Assembly (NCBI GenBank): GCA_964522605.1
Contig: CAZFWV010000097.1
Location: 1 to 20,375, forward strand
Origin: CAVZLD01 sp964522605
GTDB lineage: Bacteria; Planctomycetota; Planctomycetia; Pirellulales; Pirellulaceae
DNA length: 20,375 nucleotides
Reading direction: 5' to 3'
A model generated the notes under the pieces. The model was not told the origin of the DNA, did no database searches, and saw only the letters and a list, made by a program, of their open reading frames with translations. Both the position numbers and the translations under genes were made by a program. Below, in pieces: positions 6,807 through 16,164 of this stretch (position 1 is its first letter; each line of letters starts with the position of its first letter).

Positions 6807-9149
6807 ATGAAGTACTTACTTCCTGTTGCGGCGATCTGGTGTCTGTTCTCCCCGCCTCTTATTGCGGCAGACCGTCCAAATCTCTTGATTATTTTGGCGG
6901 ATGACTTGGGGTTTTCCGACTTAGGTTGTTACGGGGGAGAGATTCAGACTCCGCATTTGGATGCATTAGCCGACAACGGGTTGCGGTTTACGCAGTTCTA
7001 CAACACGGCGCGCTGCTGGCCGACGCGCGCGGCGCTGCTCACGGGGTACTATGCGCAGCAGGTTGGGCGTGATGCCTTGCCGGGTGTGCCGGGGGGCGCG
7101 AGAGGAAACCGGCCGGCGTGGGCGCCGCTGCTGCCCGATTTTCTGCGACCGCTCGGCTATCGGTCGTACCACTCGGGCAAATGGCACATTGATGGGCCAC
7201 GATTAGCGGGCGGATTTGATCGCTCGTACAGCATGGAGGATCACGACCGCTACTTCTCGCCGCGAAATCATCTTGAGGATGATCGTCGCTTGCCAGCGAT
7301 TCCTGCGGATGCCGATTATTACACGACCACGGCAATCGCCGATCACTGCATTCGATGTCTGCAGGAACATGCACAGGAGTATGGCGATCGGCCTTTCTTT
7401 CAATACCTTGCGTTCACCGCGCCTCATTTTCCGTTGCAGGCACCTGCCGACGATATTGCGAAGTATAAGGACGTCTATCAGCAGGGATGGGATCAGATTC
7501 GGCAGCAGCGATGGGCCCGAATGCAGTCCATGGGGCTGATTGAATGCGATCTGTCGGCGCGGGAGCCGGATGTCGGGCCCCCATATCATTTCCCAGAAGC
7601 GCTGAAGAAACTCGGCCCCGGCGAAGTGAATCGGCCTGTGGAATGGTCTGCGCTGAACGATCAACAGCGCCAGTTTCAGGCGGCCAAAATGGCGGTTCAT
7701 GCGGCGATGGTCGATCGCATGGATCGCGAAATCGGGCGCGTGCTCGACCAATTGCGCGCGATGGACGCGTGGGAAAACACGCTGATCTTCTTCTTGTCCG
7801 ACAACGGTGCGAGTGCCGAGATCATGGTCCGCGGGGATGGTCATGATCCGACAGCGCCGGCGGGATCGGCGGAGACCTTTCTGTGTCTGGGGCCCGGATG
7901 GTCTAACGCGGCGAATACCCCGTTCCGACGCCACAAGACCTGGGTCCATGAAGGAGGGATTGCCACGCCGCTGATTGTGCACTGGCCCGAGCGGATTGCC
8001 GAGCACGGGGCGTTACGACATACGCCAGGTCATGTCGTCGACCTGGTTCCCACCGTGCTCGATGCGGCCAACGGCACACTGCCAGACCGTTGGGAGGGAC
8101 AGCCGGTTCCTCCGAAACCCGGCAAGAACCTGCTGCCCGTGCTTCAGAATGACGGTTCGATACCACGAAATGATCTCTGGTGGCTGCACGAAGGGAATCG
8201 TGCCCTGCGTGCGGGAGATTGGAAATTGGTCGCCGCCGGCGCCGATGCGCCGTGGGAATTGTATGACCTGAGTCGCGATCGATCGGAAATGCACAACTTG
8301 GCCGGCGAGCACCCCGAGAAGGTGCAGGAACTCGCGAGTCGGTGGCAAGAACGAGTCGCGGAGTTCACAAAGCTCGTCCGCCCGGAACAGGACGGGCAGC
8401 AAGACTCCGCCACCAAGGAATTGATTTTGCCCGGTCGCTCGTTCCTCGTCGGAGATCGTCCGGCCTTTGTTCTGATGCCCAACAGAAACAAACAGCAAAA
8501 TCCGCAACCGTGGATCCTGTATGCGCCGACGTTGCCGGGCTATCCGGACGCGCACGAACGCTGGATGCATCGTCAGTTCCTGCAGGCCGGAATCGCCGTC
8601 GCCGGAATTGATGTGGGGGAGGCCTACGGAAGTCCGGCAGGCACCAGCGGACTAACCAAGTTGCACAAGGAGTTGACCGAAAAGCACGGCTTTGCGGCGA
8701 AACCGTGCCTCCTGGGACGGAGTCGTGGCGGTCTGTGGGTCTCACGCTGGGCGATCGAGAACCCACAATCTGTCGCGGGCATCGCGGGGATCTATCCGGT
8801 GTTTGACCTCCGGACCTACCCGGGAGTGGAACGCGCAGCGGGCGCCTATGGCCTGACACCCCAGCAGCTGGAAGCGAGAATCGAGGAACTGAACCCCATC
8901 GCTCAGATCACCCAACTCGCGCAGATGCGGATTCCTGTGTTTCTGATTCATGGCGACGAAGATACGGTCGTTCCTCTGCAGCAGAACTCGGCCGAGTTGT
9001 TTCGCCAGTACCAGCTGCATGGCGCCCAAGATCTGGCGCAACTCGTCATTGCCAACGGGCAGGGACACAACTACTGGGAAGGTTTTTTCCGTTGTCAGGC
9101 GCTTGTTGATTTTTCAATCCAGGCGGCACGCCGCGGAGCCAAGGAGTAG
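6807..9149 (+). CDS. Exported sulfatase fused to an alpha/beta hydrolase
   Basis: This is a 780-residue two-enzyme protein with a signal peptide ending near residue 20. The sulfatase part (about 23-520) has the N-terminal metal site LADDLG (Asp32, Asp33), the formylglycine signature CWPTR (Cys70, needing conversion by a formylglycine-generating enzyme not present here), SGKWH (His127), and the second metal site LSDNGAS (Asp332, Asn333). It also has the C-terminal sulfatase pattern DWKLV and LYDLSRDRSE. After a charged linker a second domain (about 537-780) reads as an alpha/beta hydrolase: nucleophile loop LLGRSRGG (Ser639), acid region IHGDED, and histidine loop GQGHNYW (His754). The family removes sulfate esters; the attached hydrolase might remove acyl or other ester groups from the same polymer, which is inference. 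ATG 6807 is chosen because AAGGG lies 11 bases ahead; ATG 6798 is only 2 bases from it. Confidence 0.9.
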   Translation: MKYLLPVAAIWCLFSPPLIAADRPNLLIILADDLGFSDLGCYGGEIQTPHLDALADNGLRFTQFYNTARCWPTRAALLTGYYAQQVGRDALPGVPGGARGNRPAWAPLLPDFLRPLGYRSYHSGKWHIDGPRLAGGFDRSYSMEDHDRYFSPRNHLEDDRRLPAIPADADYYTTTAIADHCIRCLQEHAQEYGDRPFFQYLAFTAPHFPLQAPADDIAKYKDVYQQGWDQIRQQRWARMQSMGLIECDLSAREPDVGPPYHFPEALKKLGPGEVNRPVEWSALNDQQRQFQAAKMAVHAAMVDRMDREIGRVLDQLRAMDAWENTLIFFLSDNGASAEIMVRGDGHDPTAPAGSAETFLCLGPGWSNAANTPFRRHKTWVHEGGIATPLIVHWPERIAEHGALRHTPGHVVDLVPTVLDAANGTLPDRWEGQPVPPKPGKNLLPVLQNDGSIPRNDLWWLHEGNRALRAGDWKLVAAGADAPWELYDLSRDRSEMHNLAGEHPEKVQELASRWQERVAEFTKLVRPEQDGQQDSATKELILPGRSFLVGDRPAFVLMPNRNKQQNPQPWILYAPTLPGYPDAHERWMHRQFLQAGIAVAGIDVGEAYGSPAGTSGLTKLHKELTEKHGFAAKPCLLGRSRGGLWVSRWAIENPQSVAGIAGIYPVFDLRTYPGVERAAGAYGLTPQQLEARIEELNPIAQITQLAQMRIPVFLIHGDEDTVVPLQQNSAELFRQYQLHGAQDLAQLVIANGQGHNYWEGFFRCQALVDFSIQAARRGAKE

Positions 9150-9406
9150 GTTGCCCCTTCGTTCGACGGCGTTTCTCCGTGTCTCTCCGCGGCCAGGATC
9201 CTTGCACAGCGGGTGGGCATCCGATTTGGGGGCGAGCTATTCTAGAGAAACCCTCGGTCTGGATGTCCGGGTGTAAGACCGTTGTACAATAGGTTCGCAG
9301 GTCCTTATCGACCGGTTGTCCACTGGTCCGGCAGTATGTTGGCCCGCAAAACACTTCCGACCCGTCTTTTCTGCCCTGCACTGCGGTCGGCACACGGCTG
9401 GTTGTC
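9150..9406. other. Intergenic region before the six-gene cluster
   Basis: There are 257 bases between the sulfatase stop and the cluster, with no convincing gene. A TACAAT hexamer at 9285-9290 is a reasonable -10 element (five of six bases), but no good -35 lies at the proper spacing. No clear terminator hairpin with a T-tract is seen after the sulfatase. This is where the cluster's promoter should be. Confidence 0.4.
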
Positions 9407-11443
9407 ATGTATTTGATGCGCACAAAGAAAAACGGGCTTTGGTCCACATCGGGTGGCCTCCCAGCGGTTCGAACGGGTCTTGGGTACCGGTTGACGATCA
9501 GCCTGTTCCTATTTGGAGGCCTCGCTTCGACGATCGAATCCGCGGAGATAGCACGCCCGCAGGGCCTGCCTACTCTGGTTGTTACTCGATTACCGGTGGG
9601 TACCGAGGCAGAGCAGGCCCCGTCCGCCTCCGGTGGGATGCTCCCGAACGACTGGGGGCCCGGAGCCCAGATTGTGTTGCTCCGCGCCGGAGACTCTCCA
9701 CGCATCCTGACCGCGCAGTTCGCCAGCGCATGCGACCCGAGCATGCACTTCGATGGGACCCGCTTGTTGTTCTCCGGAAAGCGAACTGCCGACGATGACT
9801 GGAACATCTATGAGATATCCATCGATGGATCCGGATTGCGTCAGATCACGCGCGGTCTGGGAGATTGTCGTGATCCGAGTTACCAATCGGACTACTACCA
9901 GATCAGCGATGAAGACGAGGCTTGGCGCCAGATCACGTTTGTCAACATTCGAGCGGGAGAACGAAACGAATTTGGATCGGCCTCTGGAACGAGTCTTCAT
10001 TCCTGCAGACTGGACGGCACGCAAGTCAATCGTCTGACGTTCAATCTGTCGAGTGATCGGGACCCGGAACTGACATGGGACGGTCGGTTGGTTTACGCGA
10101 GTTGGCAACGGCGGACGCTGAAGTATGGGGCGACCGGGCGTGTCGTCCTGCTCGGAATCAATGTCGATGGAACGGATGCGGGACCGGTCGTGGTGGATGC
10201 GGGCCGCCGGATCAAGCACATGCCCTGCGCTACGACGACTGGCCTGCTGATCTTCGTCGAAGCCGATCGAGTCGATTGGGATGGAGCCGGGATGCTGTCG
10301 TGTGTGAGTCTGCGTCGGCCACTCCATACCTATCAGCCACTCACGAAACCATCGGAGGGTCTGTTTCATTCGCCGTCCGCCCTGCCCGACGGGGCGATCG
10401 TCGTCTCACGGCGCCCTGCGGAGGGGACGGAAGGCCACGCGCTATATCGGTTCGATCCGACTTCCGGTCAGATGGAACTAATGGTGCAGGAACCCAACTA
10501 CCACCTTCTTCAGGCACAGGCGGTTGCCGTTCGGCAGCAACCGGATGGCCGGTCGAGTTCGATTAACGAGACGGATCCGAACGGAAAACTGTACTGCCTG
10601 AGTGTGTATACGAATGATCTTAAGGATCCTGCCTGGATGCCGTCGGGGAGTGTGGAGAAGCTGCGCGTCATCGAGGGCGTGCCCCATCGCAAGAGTCCAG
10701 GAACGATGCCGGCGACTGACGCTTCCGCCGACCAGCCCGCCGCGCGCAGGATCTTGGGCGAGGTCCCCGTCGCATCGGACGGTTCGTTTCATGTCGAGAT
10801 TCCGGCGAACACGGCGATCGAATTGCAATTGCTCGACCGGCAGGGAGTGTCGCTGCGCAGTTGCGGCTGGATCTGGACACGGAATCATTTCAATCAGGGC
10901 TGCATTGGTTGTCACGAGGACCCGGAACTCACTCCCGAAAACACGATGGTTGATGCGCTGGAGCAATCTGCGGCGTCCGTCGGTACATCGAGTGGCGAGA
11001 GCAGGACGATCGATTTCCGGCGAGATCTAATGCCCTTGATCGGAACGAAATGTTTACCCTGCCATGCACAACCGGGGAGTCCTCCCGATCTGACGGCAGG
11101 CAAATCGGTGCCCCGGGATTGGACCGATCCTGAGTACGCGCGAGCCGTGTACGACGTTCTATTGGCGGAGGATCGCGCATCCGATCTTTCGACCACCGGT
11201 AAGGGAAAAAGATATGTGAATCCGGGGCAAGCTCGTACGAGTCCCCTGGCTTGGCACTTGGCTGGCCGGAACCTGAGTCGTCCCTGGGACGGGGATCGGA
11301 TGGGCCTGCCCGTCAAGCCGATTCCCTCCGAGCCGCCGATCTCGCTGAGCGAGGACGAAAAAATGCGCTTTTACCAGTGGATCGACCTGGGGGCTCCGTG
11401 GGAGGCTTCGATCCCGCCGGATGATTCGTCGTCCAGCAAATGA
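9407..11443 (+). CDS. Hydrazine-synthase-alpha-like dihaem beta-propeller protein
   Basis: The 678-residue exported protein has a signal-type hydrophobic run at about 28-42. Residues 85-400 contain repeats of TolB/PD40 propeller type, such as DPSMHFDGTRLLFSGKR and NIYEISIDGSGLRQIT. An all-beta segment (about 405-480) follows, then the segment SCGWIWTRNHFNQGCIGCHEDP with a first c-type haem motif (Cys499, Cys502, His503). A second motif, CLPCH (Cys549, Cys552, His553), lies in a C-terminal cytochrome-like domain. The CGWIW..CIGCHEDPE..PEN pattern resembles the haem region of the hydrazine synthase alpha subunit and its many non-anammox planctomycete relatives. There is no beta/gamma subunit here, so hydrazine synthesis is not implied; an extracytoplasmic redox role is the safe reading. 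The start has no clear Shine-Dalgarno; ATG 9416 is an alternative. It is first in the cluster, 27 bases before the next gene. Confidence 0.82.
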   Translation: MYLMRTKKNGLWSTSGGLPAVRTGLGYRLTISLFLFGGLASTIESAEIARPQGLPTLVVTRLPVGTEAEQAPSASGGMLPNDWGPGAQIVLLRAGDSPRILTAQFASACDPSMHFDGTRLLFSGKRTADDDWNIYEISIDGSGLRQITRGLGDCRDPSYQSDYYQISDEDEAWRQITFVNIRAGERNEFGSASGTSLHSCRLDGTQVNRLTFNLSSDRDPELTWDGRLVYASWQRRTLKYGATGRVVLLGINVDGTDAGPVVVDAGRRIKHMPCATTTGLLIFVEADRVDWDGAGMLSCVSLRRPLHTYQPLTKPSEGLFHSPSALPDGAIVVSRRPAEGTEGHALYRFDPTSGQMELMVQEPNYHLLQAQAVAVRQQPDGRSSSINETDPNGKLYCLSVYTNDLKDPAWMPSGSVEKLRVIEGVPHRKSPGTMPATDASADQPAARRILGEVPVASDGSFHVEIPANTAIELQLLDRQGVSLRSCGWIWTRNHFNQGCIGCHEDPELTPENTMVDALEQSAASVGTSSGESRTIDFRRDLMPLIGTKCLPCHAQPGSPPDLTAGKSVPRDWTDPEYARAVYDVLLAEDRASDLSTTGKGKRYVNPGQARTSPLAWHLAGRNLSRPWDGDRMGLPVKPIPSEPPISLSEDEKMRFYQWIDLGAPWEASIPPDDSSSSK

Positions 11444-11470
11444 ACTTGTGATGAGGGAGAGCGAACTGCC

Positions 11471-13216
11471 GTGTCTCGTAATGAAGATGGTCAATTGCGG
11501 ATCTCGAGTGACAAGTTGCTGCGGCCGGCGCGAAATCGAATGCGACAGCCTATCGGCGACCGGGCTTGGATTTCGCGACTCTGCCAACTCGCCGTCGCGC
11601 TGCTTGTTTCGATTGTCTTCAGTCTTGTGACCGCGCAAGCGGCCGAGCCCACGCTGCCGGTCTACAGCGACGTCACAGACGAAGCTGGGATCCAGTTCAA
11701 GCACAGCTATGGCGACGCGAAGATGGACAACATCGTGAAGGCATCGGGAGCCGGAGCGATGTTCTTTGACTACAACGGAGATGGCTGGCTGGACATCTAT
11801 CTGTGCTGCGGCAGATACAATCCGGAAATCTGCAGTAACTTCGGCCGGCGGCTTCGTGGCCAACTGAGGAATGCGCTCTATCGAAACAACGGCGATGGGA
11901 CCTTCACCGATGTGACGGAAGAGGCCGGCGTGGCGGGAACCGGATGCGCCTTCGGCTGTTCATCTGCGGACGTAGATAACGACGGTGATCTGGATCTTTA
12001 CATTCTCAATTACGGACCGAACGAGTTCTATCTGAATAACGGGGATGGAACGTTCACGGATGTTTCCCGACAGTCAAAACTCAACGATCAGCGTTGGAGT
12101 CTGCAGGCGGTCTGGTTCGATGCCGATCGCGACGGATTGCTGGATGTCTACGTGGTGAATTACCTCACGTATGACGGCACAAAGATCCCCTTCTATGCAC
12201 CGACAGGATTTCCTGGTCCGCTGACTTACCAAGGAGAAGTCGACGCGCTCTATCGCAACAACGGAGATGGAACGTTCACCGACATCAGCAAGGAAGTGGG
12301 CGTGGTCGATCTCGATGGGCGCGGGATGGGTGTAACCGTCGCCGACCTGGATAACGACGGGCTTTTGGACATTTACGTTACGAACGATGCGATGGCGAAC
12401 GACTTCTATCGCAACCAGGGGGATGGCAAGTTCAAGGAAGAAGCTCTGGAACGCAACATGGCACTCGGCGAAGGAGGCCAGGGCGTCTCTTCGATGGGAC
12501 CCGATGCGGGCGATGTCGATCGCGACGGCTGGCTGGATCTCTACATCCCCGACATGGACTACGGCTGTTTGTTAGTCAATCGCCAGAACTACTTTGAAGA
12601 CAAGACCACGCGCGCCGGCCTGGCCGTGATGTGTGGTCAGTATGTTGGTTGGGGTGGCCTCTTGTTCGATTATGACAGCGATGGGTATCTCGACGTGTAT
12701 GTTGCTAACGGTGATGCGCACAAGGAGTTCGGCGAAGAAGATACCTTGGCGCGCAACGACGGAGCCGGGAATTTCCTGGACGTTGCCAGGAACTCCGGGC
12801 CGTACTTCCAGGAAGAATTCGTTGGACGCGGCGCCGCTTGCGGCGATTACGACAATGATGGCGACCTGGACCTGCTGGTCAATAACCTCAACGGTCCCGC
12901 CAAGCTGCTGCGCAATGACGGTGGCAATGCAAACTCTTGGCTGACGGTCGTTCCGCGCCGAGCAAACGGGAAGACGGACGCAATCGGAGCACGCGTGACC
13001 GTCACGACCAATTCCCTGGTCCAGGTGCGCGACTTGATCCCTGTACGAGGCTACCTGTCGCAATCCGATCCTCGGCTGCACTTTGGACTGGGTGCGGCCG
13101 CGAAGGTCGACCGCGTCGAGATTCGTTGGCCAGATGGCCGAACGACGCAGTTGAGTGATGTGCCTGTCAATCAGTTTCTGAATGTCACCGAGCCGGTCGC
13201 GGAACCGGCGGAGTGA
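11471..13216 (+). CDS. CRTAC1-type FG-GAP / ASPIC-UnbV protein
   Basis: The 581-residue exported protein starts with GTG (AGGGAG 11 bases upstream) and has a long basic N-region before a hydrophobic signal segment at about 37-58. Seven calcium-loop motifs of FG-GAP/VCBS type mark a beta-propeller: DYNGDGWLD (100), DVDNDGDLD (167), DADRDGLLD (217), DLDNDGLLD (292), DVDRDGWLD (348), DYDSDGYLD (400) and DYDNDGDLD (459). Several are followed by a RNNGDGTFTD-type strand. The C-terminus (about 500-575) is an ASPIC/UnbV domain with RGYLSQSDPRLHFGLG and VDRVEIRWPDG. Such proteins are abundant in planctomycetes and often sit next to cytochromes, probably as extracellular binding or scaffold partners. 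No enzyme activity is known. ATG 11540 could be a shorter start but lacks a ribosome site. Confidence 0.9.
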   Translation: MSRNEDGQLRISSDKLLRPARNRMRQPIGDRAWISRLCQLAVALLVSIVFSLVTAQAAEPTLPVYSDVTDEAGIQFKHSYGDAKMDNIVKASGAGAMFFDYNGDGWLDIYLCCGRYNPEICSNFGRRLRGQLRNALYRNNGDGTFTDVTEEAGVAGTGCAFGCSSADVDNDGDLDLYILNYGPNEFYLNNGDGTFTDVSRQSKLNDQRWSLQAVWFDADRDGLLDVYVVNYLTYDGTKIPFYAPTGFPGPLTYQGEVDALYRNNGDGTFTDISKEVGVVDLDGRGMGVTVADLDNDGLLDIYVTNDAMANDFYRNQGDGKFKEEALERNMALGEGGQGVSSMGPDAGDVDRDGWLDLYIPDMDYGCLLVNRQNYFEDKTTRAGLAVMCGQYVGWGGLLFDYDSDGYLDVYVANGDAHKEFGEEDTLARNDGAGNFLDVARNSGPYFQEEFVGRGAACGDYDNDGDLDLLVNNLNGPAKLLRNDGGNANSWLTVVPRRANGKTDAIGARVTVTTNSLVQVRDLIPVRGYLSQSDPRLHFGLGAAAKVDRVEIRWPDGRTTQLSDVPVNQFLNVTEPVAEPAE

Positions 13217-13244
13217 ACCAAGGGAAAGGGAAAGTGCTTCGAAG

Positions 13245-16112
13245 ATGCAACAGACTGCGGTTTTCCCGGTTCGGTGGTTTCTCGTCACCGCCTTGCTGCT
13301 GCTCTTGCCTGGGAGCGGACGAACGCAAGGCGCGGAAGCGTATCGACAGCCCGTCTATGTTGGCGTAAAAGTCTGCGCGTCGTGTCACGAAGGCTCGAAG
13401 ATGGGCAATCAGTGCAGCACGTGGTACCGGACGCGTCATGCGCGCGCCTACACGAGCTTGGCAACTCCCGAGGCGAAGCTGATTGCGAAGTGGAGTGGGA
13501 TTCCGATGGAGCCTCAGGAATCCGCCATGTGCCTGGGGTGTCATGCGACGGGAGCTGAAGCGGAGGATTGGGAGAAGGATGACACGTTTTTTCTGCGCGA
13601 CGGCGTTCAGTGCGAAATGTGCCACGGGCCGGGCAGTGAATACAAGGCGGTCATGACGGATCGAGAACAGGCGGTGTTGGCCGGCCTGCGGATTCCCACA
13701 AAAGAAGACTGCCTGCGCTGTCATGCAGAGAAAGGTTCTCACCGGATCGCGCTCGGTCCGCGCAACTTCGATTTCGATCAAGCTTGGCAAGAAATCGCGC
13801 ACCCGACACCCAAGGATTGGGAATTGACGAAGATTGTGTTTCCGACTCCGCCGATCGCCGAGGGGCCTTCGTACACCGGAGTGATGGCGTGCGCGGAGTG
13901 TCATGCGGGACCGGCGATGGGATATCAATACAGTCGGTGGCGTGCCAGCCGGCACGCTCAGGCGTATGCCGTTTTGAGTACGCCGCGCGGGCACGAAATT
14001 GCGACCCAGGCGGGGCTGGATGGGGATCCTCGAACGAGCGCCGAGTGTCTGAAGTGTCACGCGACGGCCTATCATCAGCCAGCCGGCGGGACGTTGGATT
14101 CCTACTCCGTCTATGAAGGAGTCAGTTGCGAATCCTGTCACGGACCGGGCAGTGAATACTCCCCCGAACCGATCATGAAAGACCCGGCTGCCGCCGCGGC
14201 GGCCGGTCTGCAGAAAGTCACTCCGGAAACCTGCCTCGTCTGCCATGCCGAGGCCCACGGAAAACCGTTTGACTATGAAACCGCAGTCAAGGAAATCGCC
14301 CATCCGACTGTGGCACCGGAGTTGATTGTCGAGCCGCGCTATAAGACGCCGATGAACCTGGCACTTCGGCCAGACGGTCGTGAGCTGTATGCGACCTGTC
14401 AAGCCGCAGATTCCGTGATTGTCGTCGATGCTCATACGCGGAAGAAAGTGGCGGAAATCCCGGTGGGCCGGCAGCCAATGGACGTCGCCTTCCTGCCCGA
14501 TGGAACGCAAGCCTTCGTCAGTAATCGCCTGGATGATTCGGTCTCGGTGATCGACGTCGCGGCACGCCGAGTCGTCGCCACGGTACCGGTCGGCGATGAT
14601 CCGCACGGTGTTGTGACGGATCGCGCGGGGAAACTGCTTTATGTTCTCAACACGGGGTCCGACGATATTTGCGTGATCGATGTTGAGACTCGGACCGAAG
14701 AGAAGCGACTGGCCGCCAGCCGCAGCCCTTGGGCGCTGGCCGCTTCACCCGACGGCTCCAAAATTTATGCCACGAACATGCTTTCGCGGTTTGTCGAACC
14801 GCGGACTGCGGCGCGCTCGGAAATCACAGTGCTCGACACGAATCGAGCAATTGTCGAGGATCGGATTGTCCTTCCCGCAACGAATCTGTTGCAGGGCGTC
14901 GTCTGGCATCCGAGTGGCGAGTTTGCGCTCGTAACGATGTTGCGAACGAAGAATCTCGTCCCGATGACACGCGTCTCGCAAGGCTGGACGATCACGAATG
15001 GCCTCGGCATCGTTTGGGCCGACGGCCGGACCGATCAAGTGCTGCTGGACGAACCAGGAATCTGCTTTCCCGATCCCACCGGACTGGCAATCACGCCCGA
15101 TGGTCGGCGGGCGCTCGTGACCAGCGCAACGCTCGACACCGTCGCGGTGGTTGACTTGGACAGACTTCGCCAGATTCTCGAGACGGCTTCTCCTCACGAG
15201 CGAGAACACGTAATTCCAAATCATCTGGGGAAAGCCACCGAATACGTCATCGCGCGAATTGCCACGAAGAACAGCCCTCGCGGGATTCTGGTTACACCCG
15301 ACGGGAAGACTGCTTGGGTTGCCAATGCGTTGGATGACTCCCTGACGGTGATCGATCTGGAACGACTGGAAGCGGTGGAGCGAGTTGACTTCGGGGGGCC
15401 GCAAGAGATCACCGCGGTGCGGCGGGGCGAACGGCTTTTCCACAACGCGACCATCACCTTCCGCCGACAGTTTTCCTGTCACTCCTGCCACCCCGACGGG
15501 CACGTCGATGGGTTGACCTACGACATCGAACCGGATGGCATCGGTGTTGATCCGGTTGACAACCGAACGCTGCGCGGAATTCTGGACACGGCACCCTTTA
15601 AGTGGAGCGGAAAGAATCCGAGTTTTTCGCGCCAGTGTGGTCCTCGCCTGTCCGCATTCTTTACACGCCTGCAGCCGTTTACCCCGGAGCAGCTGGCCGA
15701 CCTGGACCTGTACGTCTGTACGATTCCCCGGCCCCCGAACCGATACCGGCCGGTTGGTGCACCGCTGACGGACGCCCAGCGGCGTGGCAAGGAGATCTTT
15801 GGGCGGACCCGGACCAACTCGGGCCAGGTCATTCCCGTCCAAAATCGCTGCACGACCTGCCATTTTCCCCCGCTTTACACGGACCGCCAGCGGCATGATG
15901 TGGGCACGAAAATGGCCTTTGACGTCAGTTCGGAGTTCGACGTGCCGCACCTGAACAACATCTACGACTCGGCGCCCTACCTGCACAACGGGACCGCGGG
16001 AACGTTGGAGGAGATCTGGACCACCTTCAACCCCCGGGATGAACACGGCGCCACAAATGATATGACCAAAGACCAGCTAAATGATTTGATTGAGTACCTC
16101 AAGACGCTGTAG
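13245..16112 (+). CDS. Decahaem fusion: two c554-like modules, YVTN propeller, dihaem peroxidase-like domain
   Basis: The protein has 955 residues, a signal peptide (about 1-30) and ten CxxCH motifs. Two tandem tetrahaem modules come first. Module 1 (about 38-193) has CASCH 44, CLGCH 96, CEMCH 123 and CLRCH 156; module 2 (about 208-357) has CAECH 216, CLKCH 268, CESCH 295 and CLVCH 330. Matching pieces such as CHGPGSEY and EIAHPT show that they arose by duplication, and they resemble the cytochrome c554/c-prime family. A YVTN-type beta-propeller follows (about 360-725; RPDGRELYAT, LPDGTQAFVSN, TPDGKTAWVAN). The C-terminus (about 725-955) resembles dihaem cytochrome c peroxidase/MauG, with CHSCH 745, CTTCH 869 and the DSAPYLHNGTAGTLEEI segment. 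It probably moves electrons outside the cytoplasm; substrate and partners are unknown. The frame is open from 13182, but the earlier part overlaps the preceding gene and is not signal-like, so ATG 13245 is chosen. Confidence 0.9.
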   Translation: MQQTAVFPVRWFLVTALLLLLPGSGRTQGAEAYRQPVYVGVKVCASCHEGSKMGNQCSTWYRTRHARAYTSLATPEAKLIAKWSGIPMEPQESAMCLGCHATGAEAEDWEKDDTFFLRDGVQCEMCHGPGSEYKAVMTDREQAVLAGLRIPTKEDCLRCHAEKGSHRIALGPRNFDFDQAWQEIAHPTPKDWELTKIVFPTPPIAEGPSYTGVMACAECHAGPAMGYQYSRWRASRHAQAYAVLSTPRGHEIATQAGLDGDPRTSAECLKCHATAYHQPAGGTLDSYSVYEGVSCESCHGPGSEYSPEPIMKDPAAAAAAGLQKVTPETCLVCHAEAHGKPFDYETAVKEIAHPTVAPELIVEPRYKTPMNLALRPDGRELYATCQAADSVIVVDAHTRKKVAEIPVGRQPMDVAFLPDGTQAFVSNRLDDSVSVIDVAARRVVATVPVGDDPHGVVTDRAGKLLYVLNTGSDDICVIDVETRTEEKRLAASRSPWALAASPDGSKIYATNMLSRFVEPRTAARSEITVLDTNRAIVEDRIVLPATNLLQGVVWHPSGEFALVTMLRTKNLVPMTRVSQGWTITNGLGIVWADGRTDQVLLDEPGICFPDPTGLAITPDGRRALVTSATLDTVAVVDLDRLRQILETASPHEREHVIPNHLGKATEYVIARIATKNSPRGILVTPDGKTAWVANALDDSLTVIDLERLEAVERVDFGGPQEITAVRRGERLFHNATITFRRQFSCHSCHPDGHVDGLTYDIEPDGIGVDPVDNRTLRGILDTAPFKWSGKNPSFSRQCGPRLSAFFTRLQPFTPEQLADLDLYVCTIPRPPNRYRPVGAPLTDAQRRGKEIFGRTRTNSGQVIPVQNRCTTCHFPPLYTDRQRHDVGTKMAFDVSSEFDVPHLNNIYDSAPYLHNGTAGTLEEIWTTFNPRDEHGATNDMTKDQLNDLIEYLKTL

Positions 16113-16164
16113 GATGAGGCGTTGGCTATTGGCTGCGGAGCTGCACCTTTTGGAGTTTCGATCA

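Noticed and set aside
7203..8006. 267-codon reverse open frame
   Set aside because: Antisense to the sulfatase domain with no recognisable motif.
9046..9807. 253-codon reverse open frame spanning the sulfatase end and the cluster start
   Set aside because: It overlaps two well-supported genes and has a low-complexity translation without domains.
9407..11443. Possible anammox hydrazine synthase locus
   Set aside because: Only an alpha-like protein is present. The beta/gamma subunits, hydrazine dehydrogenase and hydroxylamine-oxidoreductase-type genes are not in the window, and the resemblance extends to many non-anammox planctomycete proteins.
13185..14606. 473-codon reverse open frame
   Set aside because: Fully antisense to the tetrahaem modules and propeller; the CxxCH motifs show that the plus strand is coding.
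14745..16046. 433-codon reverse open frame
   Set aside because: Antisense to the propeller and dihaem domain; length alone is not evidence at this GC content.
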